From an uncultured Spirochaetaceae bacterium (GTDB taxonomy: Bacteria; Spirochaetota; Spirochaetia; Treponematales; UBA12059), in NCBI GenBank assembly GCA_938004315.1, contig CALKWG010000062.1, positions 1 to 35,811 on the forward strand: a DNA stretch of 35,811 nucleotides. Direction: 5' to 3'. The first letter of the stretch is position 1, and each line of letters opens with the position of its first letter. The notes beneath the pieces were generated by a model. It was not told the origin of the DNA and made no database searches. It saw nothing but the letters and a program-made list of their open reading frames with translations. Of this stretch, positions 17,759 to 23,154 are shown one piece after another. The translations under genes were made by a program, and so were the position numbers.

Positions 17759-17830
17759 GCGGGAATAGCTCAGTGGTAGAGCGCCACCTTGCCAAGGTGG
17801 ATGTCGCGGGTCCGACTCCCGTTTCCCGCT
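17759..17830 (+). tRNA. tRNA-Gly (anticodon GCC) with C at T-loop position 55
   Basis: A full 72-base cloverleaf. The acceptor GCGGGAA pairs with TTCCCGC, the D-arm is GCTC-AGTGGTA-GAGC, the anticodon arm CCACC-TTGCCAA-GGTGG gives GCC, the variable loop is ATGTC and the T-stem is GCGGG/CCCGT. The discriminator base is T and the 3' CCA is not encoded. The T-loop reads TCCGACT instead of the expected TTCGACT, replacing the nearly universal pseudouridine-55 position with C. A terminator follows at once. Confidence 0.95.
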
Positions 17831-17837
17831 CGTCGAT

Positions 17838-17870
17838 AAAGCTCCGCCCTCAGGCGGGGCTTTTTGCTTT
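17838..17870 (+). terminator. Rho-independent terminator after tRNA-Gly
   Basis: AGCTCCGCC (17840-17848), loop CTCA, GGCGGGGCT (17853-17861): nine pairs including one T-G, directly followed by a T-run and then GCTTT. This is the clearest intrinsic terminator in the window. Confidence 0.88.
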
Positions 17871-17892
17871 CTAGCCGCCTCCCCCCTATACT
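17864..17892 (+). promoter_or_regulatory. Candidate promoter of the histidine kinase gene
   Basis: TTGCTT (17864-17869, within the terminator tail), 17-base spacer, TATACT (17887-17892), then six bases to the ATG at 17899, which places the transcript start on the start codon. Upstream termination and this promoter share bases. Confidence 0.5.
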
Positions 17893-17898
17893 GAAGGC

Positions 17899-18804
17899 AT
17901 GCTTTCCCTATTCCTGAGCTCGATCTCGGCGGCTCTCCAGTTCGCGGCCGCCGTAGCGGCGCTCAGGCTCATACCCGCTTCCGGCCGCCGCCTGTCGTGG
18001 TCGCTCATCGCCGGCGCCCTCACGCTCATGGGCGTACGGCGCGTCATACCGCCCCTACGTTTCCTCGGCGACGGCGCGTACCGCATCGACCTCGGCGCAG
18101 AGCTCGTCGGCCTTTGTATCTCCGTCCTGATGTTGGCGGGCGTTTGGAGCATACGCTCTATCTTCGAGGAGAAGGCGAAGGCCGAGGTCGCCCTCGCCGC
18201 GGCGCTCGATGAGAAGGACGCCCTCCTTAAGGAGACGCACCATCGGGTCAAGAACAATATGGCCACGGCCATGTCCCTACTCAGGCTACAGCGCGGCGCC
18301 GCCTCGGGAGACGAACTCCGCCAAGGCTTGATCGAGGCCGAGGATCGCCTCCGGGCCATGGCTAGCCTCTACGACCGCATCTATCGCGAGGATAGCTACC
18401 GCGCCCTATCGCTCAAGGATTACCTGGGCGGCTTGGCCGCCGACATCGTCGCCTCCTTCCCGAACGGCGGGGGCGTTCGCCTGGAGCTCAAGCTGGCCGA
18501 TCTAGAACTGCCGGTTAAAGACCTCTATCTCATCGGCATCATGATGACCGAGCTCGTTACCAACGCCATGAAGTATGCCTTCCATGGTCGAGGCGGCGCC
18601 TTGCTGATCGGGGCGGAAAAGAGCGGCGAGCGCGTGCTCTTCACGCTCCATGACGACGGGCCGGGCCTGCCCGAGGGCGCCCGGGACTCGGGCGGCTTCG
18701 GGCTGGAGCTGCTGTACGGCCTGGCCGAGCAGCTCGGGGCCGTCTTAACCCTGCATAACGACGGCGGGCTCGCGGTCGAGCTCGACTACCCGCTCCCGGC
18801 TTAA
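17899..18804 (+). CDS. Membrane-bound HisKA_2-type sensor histidine kinase
   Basis: 301 residues. Two or three hydrophobic segments in the first 90 residues form a small membrane module with little room for a periplasmic sensor. The HisKA_2 dimer domain has ETHHRVKNN, with His115 the likely phosphoacceptor, followed by LLRLQRG and a DRLRAMASLYDRIYR segment. The ATP domain shows the N-box ELVTNAMKYAF, the G1 box DDGPGLP and the G2 stretch GFGLELL. This class often phosphorylates single receivers or ANTAR-type regulators. No response regulator gene is adjacent; the receiver of the protein encoded at 8901-10571 is one possible partner (speculative). The predicted mRNA begins at the ATG. Confidence 0.88.
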   Translation: MLSLFLSSISAALQFAAAVAALRLIPASGRRLSWSLIAGALTLMGVRRVIPPLRFLGDGAYRIDLGAELVGLCISVLMLAGVWSIRSIFEEKAKAEVALAAALDEKDALLKETHHRVKNNMATAMSLLRLQRGAASGDELRQGLIEAEDRLRAMASLYDRIYREDSYRALSLKDYLGGLAADIVASFPNGGGVRLELKLADLELPVKDLYLIGIMMTELVTNAMKYAFHGRGGALLIGAEKSGERVLFTLHDDGPGLPEGARDSGGFGLELLYGLAEQLGAVLTLHNDGGLAVELDYPLPA

Positions 18805-18818
18805 GGGTTGCGCCATCC

Positions 18819-18848
18819 TTGCCGCCGGCCTGGGAGCCGGGTTAAGCT
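18819..18848 (+). promoter_or_regulatory. Weak candidate promoter before the flavoprotein gene
   Basis: TTGCCG (18819-18824), 18-base spacer, TAAGCT (18843-18848; keeps T1, A2 and T6 of the -10 box), then six bases to the ATG. No Shine-Dalgarno sequence lies near the ATG. Supported mainly by matching the spacing seen at other starts in this window. Confidence 0.3.
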
Positions 18849-18854
18849 CGCTCT

Positions 18855-20441
18855 ATGGGATACCGCGAATACGACCTAAGCCTTCCCGTGGGCGCCGGCG
18901 AGGCCGAGCTACGATCGGCCCTCGCCAAGAAGGCGGGCATCAAGGACTTTAGCTATACGGTGGCGCTGAAGAGCCTGGATGCGCGCCATAAGGGCCGCAT
19001 CCAGTGGCTCTATCGCGTCGGCCTCTCCTCGCCGGCCTTCCAAGGCGGCGAGCCGCCGCGGCCGCCTACGCTCAAGCCGATCCGAGCCCCGGGGGCTAAA
19101 GGCCCCGACGCGCCGCGCGTCGTCGTCGCGGGCACCGGCCCCGCCGGTATCTTTTCGGCCCTCTATTTGGCGCGCGCCGGCTTTAAGGTGAGCGTCCTCG
19201 AGCGCGGCGGCCCCGTGGAGCGGCGCAAGGCGGCCCTCGACGCCTTCGAGTCGGGCGGCCCCTTCCCCGCCGAGGACAACTATTCCTTCGGCGAGGGCGG
19301 CGCCGGTACCTTCTCCGACGGCAAGCTGAGCTCGCGTACTAAGGGCATAGGCGCCGAGCGCGAATATCTCTATGACGAGTTCATAGCCGCCGGGGCGCCC
19401 GACGAGATTCGCTACATGACCCATCCGCACGTCGGCTCCGACCTGCTCTACGGCATGACCGCGCGCCTGCGGCGCGCCCTGATCGAGGCCGGCGGCGAGA
19501 TCCTCTTCGACGCGCGCCTGTCCGACCTGGTCGCCGACGGGGGGCGCGCGCCGGCGGGGCCAGGCGGGAGGCTCCGAGCCGTCGAGACGGCGAAGGGCCG
19601 GCTCGAGGCCGACGCCTTCCTCCTGGCCTGCGGGCACTCGGCCTACGAGACCCAGCGCATGCTCATGAGCCGCGGCGTGCCCTTCAGGCCTAAGAACTTC
19701 GCCCTAGGCTTCCGCGCCGAGCACCGGCAGGAGCTCATCAACCGCGCCCAATGGGGCGCGCCGAAGCTGCCCGGCGTGAAGGCGGCCGAATACCGCCTGG
19801 CCGCCCAGTCAGGCGAGCGCGGCGTCTACTCGTTCTGCATGTGCCCCGGCGGCACGGTGGTGCCGGCGGCGGCCTACGCCGACGCCTCGACGGTGAACGG
19901 CAAGAGCGACTACGCCCGCGACGGCTCCTACGCCAACGCCGCCGTAGTAGCCGGGCTCTCGGCCGGGGAGCTCCTGGGGTCCGAGGCCCGGGCCGAGGAC
20001 TGCCTTGATTGGCTCGAGGGTTTGGAACGAAGTTATAAAGAATTTACTGGAGATTGGCGCGTGCCGGCGATGCGCATTCAGGATTTTTTAGAGGGCCGAG
20101 CCGGCTCGGGGCCGCTCGCCTCGAGCTATCCCCTGGGCCTGGCGCCCGCGGACTTGGCGGAGCTCCTCCCGCCCCCCCTGGTCGGCCTGCTCCGCGAAGG
20201 CCTAGCGGCCTTCTGCCGCAAGCTGCGCGGCTACGAGGACGGCATCATCCTGGGGCTGGAGAGCAAGACCAGCGCGTCTATACAGGCGCTGCGCGACCCG
20301 GAGCGCTATACGGCCGGCTTCGAAAACCTCTACCTCGCGGGCGAGGGCTCGGGCTGGTCGGGCGGCATCGTAAGCTCGGCGGCCGACGGCCTGCGCGCGG
20401 CCCGCGCCCTGGCCGCCGCCCTCGGGGCAAGCGAGGACTAG
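18855..20441 (+). CDS. COG2509-type FAD-dependent dehydrogenase-like protein
   Basis: 528-residue cytoplasmic flavoprotein of the widespread but poorly characterised NAD(FAD)-utilising dehydrogenase family. A typical N-terminal domain of about 85 residues (DLSLPVGAGEAELRSALAKK; YTVALKSLDARHKGRIQW) precedes the dinucleotide fold VVVAGTGPAGIFSALYLARAG. Family blocks follow: EDNYSFGEGGAGTFSDGKL, CMCPGGTVVPA and, near the end, LYLAGEGSGWSGGIVSSAADG, which would contact FAD. The length is normal for the family. Its reaction is not established, so none is given. No usable ribosome-binding site precedes the ATG; a leaderless start is likely. Confidence 0.9.
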   Translation: MGYREYDLSLPVGAGEAELRSALAKKAGIKDFSYTVALKSLDARHKGRIQWLYRVGLSSPAFQGGEPPRPPTLKPIRAPGAKGPDAPRVVVAGTGPAGIFSALYLARAGFKVSVLERGGPVERRKAALDAFESGGPFPAEDNYSFGEGGAGTFSDGKLSSRTKGIGAEREYLYDEFIAAGAPDEIRYMTHPHVGSDLLYGMTARLRRALIEAGGEILFDARLSDLVADGGRAPAGPGGRLRAVETAKGRLEADAFLLACGHSAYETQRMLMSRGVPFRPKNFALGFRAEHRQELINRAQWGAPKLPGVKAAEYRLAAQSGERGVYSFCMCPGGTVVPAAAYADASTVNGKSDYARDGSYANAAVVAGLSAGELLGSEARAEDCLDWLEGLERSYKEFTGDWRVPAMRIQDFLEGRAGSGPLASSYPLGLAPADLAELLPPPLVGLLREGLAAFCRKLRGYEDGIILGLESKTSASIQALRDPERYTAGFENLYLAGEGSGWSGGIVSSAADGLRAARALAAALGASED

Positions 20442-20443
20442 GC

Positions 20444-20460
20444 CCGGCCGATTCGGCCGG
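20444..20460. terminator. Short hairpin between convergent genes
   Basis: CCGGCCG (20444-20450), loop ATT, CGGCCGG (20454-20460), seven pairs, just after the flavoprotein stop and facing the convergent methyltransferase gene. No T-run in either direction, so termination is only a possibility. Confidence 0.35.
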
Positions 20461-20539
20461 CCGGCGGGGCAAGCGGGGCGCCGTCCGGTCATCCCGAACG
20501 GCGGCCGCCCCGGCCGACCGGCGGCAGACGTCCCCCCGG

Positions 20540-21337
20540 CTAGCTCAGCGCCGCGATCATCACCGCAGCGGCTACCGCCACGCTGAGCGACTCGGCGCGT
20601 CCGGCGCCCGGGATGGTCGCCACGGCGTCGGCCAGCGCGAGTATCTCGTCGGAGGGGCCGCGCGCCTCGTTCGAGAAGACGTAGACCCCGTCGGGCCCGC
20701 CTTTGAAGCTTCGGTAATCCTCTCCGTCCAGGTCCGCGACGACCACGCGGTAGCGGTCTTTTAGGCGCACTAGCTCGTCGGCGAGGGAGGAGGGCCGGAC
20801 GAAGCGTAGCCTGAATACCGAGCCCATGCTCGAGCGCGCGGCCTTGCCGTTGAAGGGGTCGACGCAGCCCTCGCCTACGATGATCGAAGTGACCCCGAAC
20901 CAGTCGGCGCTGCGCACGATCGTGCCCATGTTGCGCGGGTCGGCGACGTCGTAGAGCGCCGGCACGACCGGGCCCTCGGGCTCGTCGGCGCGGAGCCCGC
21001 GCCAGTCGAAGGCGGCTATGACGCCCTGCGGCTCCTCGGTGTCGGCCAAGCGCTTGAAGTCGCGCTCGGAGAGGACCTTCGCGTCGACGGTGGACAAGAG
21101 GGCGTCGGTCTCCGGGTGCCTGCCGTAGAAGCCCTCGCGCACGAAGACCGCCGCGCAGGGGCAACCCGAGCGCAGGCCCTCCTCCACGAGCTTCCGCCCC
21201 TCGGCCAGGAAGAGCCCGCTCTCGTCGCGGGCCTTGCGCCTGCCGAGCTCGGCGTAGAAGCGAAGGTCGGAGGCGGGCGGGTAGGCAGGCGTCGCGGCCG
21301 GGGCGGCGCGTCCTGCCGTCGGCCTATCGCCGGCCAT
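20540..21337 (-). CDS. TrmH/SpoU-family RNA 2'-O-methyltransferase
   Basis: 265 residues. An N-terminal substrate-binding domain (LFLAEGRKLVEEGLRSG) is typical of RlmB/TsnR-type rRNA enzymes. The SPOUT catalytic domain has all three motifs: DVADPRNMGTIVRSADWFG (motif 1, the RNA-contacting Asn-Met-Gly-Thr-Ile-Arg block), FSNEARGPSDEI (motif 2) and IPGAGRAESLSVAVAAAVM (motif 3, knot and cofactor site). It would methylate a ribose in rRNA or tRNA with S-adenosylmethionine. The ATG at 21337 lies inside the end of the upstream esterase gene, a 14-base overlap, so the two are probably co-translated. The first 25 residues are a disordered Ala/Pro-rich tail. Confidence 0.92.
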   Translation of the reverse strand: MAGDRPTAGRAAPAATPAYPPASDLRFYAELGRRKARDESGLFLAEGRKLVEEGLRSGCPCAAVFVREGFYGRHPETDALLSTVDAKVLSERDFKRLADTEEPQGVIAAFDWRGLRADEPEGPVVPALYDVADPRNMGTIVRSADWFGVTSIIVGEGCVDPFNGKAARSSMGSVFRLRFVRPSSLADELVRLKDRYRVVVADLDGEDYRSFKGGPDGVYVFSNEARGPSDEILALADAVATIPGAGRAESLSVAVAAAVMIAALS

Positions 21338-22178
21338 CGAGTGACCCTTCCAGTCGATCCATGGCCCAGTCGGCGAAGCGCGGGAAGCGCCGCGCCCAGG
21401 CGCGCTCCGAATGCTCGGCGCCCTCGTCGACTGCGCAGAGGAGCTCGGCCTCGGGCTGGCCGAGCTTTAAAAGTTCATCGCGCATATCGAGGGTATCCTG
21501 TAGGTAGCGCCGGGCGAAGTCTGGCTTGGTATCGTCGCTCGTCTCGGCCGTGCCCACGTCCAGGTAGACGGAGGCGCCCGGTCGCCACTGGGCCCGCAGG
21601 GCGGCGAGCGCCTCGGCCTTGGCGAACCAGAACGCGCTCGAGAACGCGCCGCAGAGCCCGAAAGCCTTCGGCGCGCGGTACAGGGCCCAAAGCGAGAACA
21701 GCCCGCCCATGGACGAGCCGGCTATGCCGGTCGACTCAGGCCCCCGCAGGGTCCGGTAGCGCCGGTCTATCTCGGGCATAAGGCTTTCGAGTAGGAAGCT
21801 CAGGTAGGCTTCGCCTTTGCCGCCCGCGGCGGCGACGCCGGCCGCCCGGTTTAGGTCGAGGGCTATGCGCGGATTGACCCAGGGCGAGTACTCGTCCAGG
21901 CGAGCAAGCCCTTCGCGGCTGTGGTCGCAGTCGACGCCGACCACGATCATGCGGCGCGTATCGCCTGCCGCGGCCAGCTCGTCCAGGCTTTCGCCGATCC
22001 GCCAGTGCGCGCCGAAGGTAGCGGTACCCGGGTCGAAGAGATTATGGCCGTCCTGCATATACAGGACCGGGTAGCGGCGCTCCGGCTCGTCGGCATAGCC
22101 GGGCGGCAGGAGGACGCGAACCTTTCGCCCAGACTGGCCGAGCTGGGGCATATCGATGCTGAAGATATCAAGGCGCAT
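21324..22178 (-). CDS. Alpha/beta-hydrolase, putative esterase (esterase D / COG2819-like)
   Basis: 284 residues from the ATG at 22178. This start is chosen because IFSIDMPQLGQSGRKVRVLLPPGY begins the conserved domain, and a longer frame to 22292 would run into the divergent kinase gene. The family block YPVLYMQDGHNLFDP is followed by the nucleophile elbow GSSMG (Ser156) and a late histidine in EHSERAW (His256); a DVG aspartate near 205-215 may complete the triad. No signal peptide, so it is cytoplasmic. Relatives hydrolyse acyl esters, S-formylglutathione, siderophore esters or acylated sugars. Sharing a divergent promoter region with a glucan operon hints at carbohydrate esters (inference). 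Confidence 0.78.
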   Translation of the reverse strand: MRLDIFSIDMPQLGQSGRKVRVLLPPGYADEPERRYPVLYMQDGHNLFDPGTATFGAHWRIGESLDELAAAGDTRRMIVVGVDCDHSREGLARLDEYSPWVNPRIALDLNRAAGVAAAGGKGEAYLSFLLESLMPEIDRRYRTLRGPESTGIAGSSMGGLFSLWALYRAPKAFGLCGAFSSAFWFAKAEALAALRAQWRPGASVYLDVGTAETSDDTKPDFARRYLQDTLDMRDELLKLGQPEAELLCAVDEGAEHSERAWARRFPRFADWAMDRLEGSLDGRR

Positions 22179-22184
22179 GGGATC

Positions 22185-22190
22185 ATAGTA
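22185..22190 (-). promoter_or_regulatory. Candidate -10 element of the esterase gene
   Basis: On the minus strand TACTAT (22190 to 22185) ends six bases before the ATG at 22178. No clear -35 is seen. The spacing predicts a transcript beginning on the start codon. Confidence 0.35.
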
Positions 22191-22201
22191 CGACAGCTTT
22201 G

Positions 22202-22228
22202 GGTTTACGGCTACGGTAAACCGGTTTA
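22202..22228. promoter_or_regulatory. Operator-like palindrome array between esterase and kinase genes
   Basis: A perfect 12-base palindrome TAAACCGGTTTA (22217-22228) overlaps the -10 box of the kinase gene. The same region contains a second inverted repeat, GGTTTAC (22202-22208)-N7-GTAAACC (22216-22222), so three GGTTTA-type half-sites lie in 27 bases. A CG-centred palindrome of this kind is typical of LacI/GalR-family operators. A near-identical site is at 32917-32928. Confidence 0.6.
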
Positions 22229-22232
22229 TACT
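22204..22232 (+). promoter_or_regulatory. Promoter of the kinase-pullulanase-GH31 operon
   Basis: TTTACG (22204-22209), 17-base spacer, TATACT (22227-22232), seven bases to the ATG at 22240. The palindrome covers the spacer and the start of the -10 box, a position suited to repression. Confidence 0.55.
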
Positions 22233-22239
22233 GCGCGAA

Positions 22240-23154
22240 ATGGCTACGCTCATCGTATCGGGGCTGATCAATATTGAGACGACCGTCCGCATCGACGGCT
22301 TTCCCCTGGCCTATTCTCCGGTGCTCTATCCCTTCGGCGGCGTCTACTCGGGCGTCTCGGGCGTGGGCATGAACCTGGCCCTGGCTTTCAAGTCCTTGGG
22401 CGACGAGGTTCGTTTCCTGTCGATGATAGGAGGCGACCCCGCCGGCGACGGCGTCATGGCCGCCTTGGCGGCGGCCGGGATAGGCGCGAGCCGCGTCGTC
22501 CGCGCGCTACCGGAGACGCCCCACTCGGCGATACTCTATGATCCCGACGGCCGTAGGCAGATCCACGTCGACTTAAAGGACATACAGGAGCGGCGCTACC
22601 CCGCCGTGGCCTTCGAGGCCGCCGCCGGGGGAGCCGACGCCGCCTGTCTCTGCAATATCAATTTTAACCGGGACCTCCTGCCTTTAGCCCGGGCCCGAGG
22701 CCTTCCGGTCTTCTGCGACGTCCACGTGCTCCGCGACCCGCGCGACGCGTATAACGCCGACTTCATGGCGGCCGCGGAGCTCATCTTCATGTCGGACGAG
22801 GGGCTCTGGGCCCCGCCCGAGGAGGCGGCGCGCGAGCTCCTGGGGCTCTACCCGGCCCGCGCCGTCGTCGTCGGGCTCGGCGCGAAGGGAGCGCTCTTCG
22901 TCGAGCGCGGCCGGCCGGCTCTGACGGCGCCGGCGCTTAGGCCCAGGCCGATCATCTCGACGATAGGGGCGGGGGACGCGCTCTTCAGCTCGTTCTGCCA
23001 TTACTATATCCGCGGCCGCGCCCCGGAAGAAGCGCTCAGCCTGGCTACGGCCTTCGCCGGCTGGAAAATCGGCGAGGCCGGGGCGGCCCGGGGCTTCCTC
23101 TCGGAACATGAACTAGAGACGCTCGTTAGGCGGGCGCATAAGGGGGATCTATGA
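22240..23154 (+). CDS. PfkB/ribokinase-family carbohydrate kinase
   Basis: 304 residues. The N-terminal glycine region (GVYSGVSGVGMNLALAFKSLGDEVRFLSMIGGDPAGDG) and the C-terminal GAGDALFSSF anion-hole and catalytic block, with Asp246 as base, identify the PfkB fold. The family signature usually begins Asp-Thr; here it reads STIGAGD, so that first Asp is replaced. The substrate is a sugar or nucleoside that cannot be named from sequence. It is first in an operon with pullulanase (ATGA overlap) and GH31 alpha-glucosidase, so a role in handling released sugar is likely. No Shine-Dalgarno site is seen; the promoter -10 box lies seven bases upstream. Confidence 0.85.
   Translation: MATLIVSGLINIETTVRIDGFPLAYSPVLYPFGGVYSGVSGVGMNLALAFKSLGDEVRFLSMIGGDPAGDGVMAALAAAGIGASRVVRALPETPHSAILYDPDGRRQIHVDLKDIQERRYPAVAFEAAAGGADAACLCNINFNRDLLPLARARGLPVFCDVHVLRDPRDAYNADFMAAAELIFMSDEGLWAPPEEAARELLGLYPARAVVVGLGAKGALFVERGRPALTAPALRPRPIISTIGAGDALFSSFCHYYIRGRAPEEALSLATAFAGWKIGEAGAARGFLSEHELETLVRRAHKGDL

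Noticed and set aside
22179..22292. 38-residue N-terminal extension of the esterase
   Set aside because: It would overlap the divergent kinase promoter and its coding start; the conserved domain begins at the ATG at 22178.
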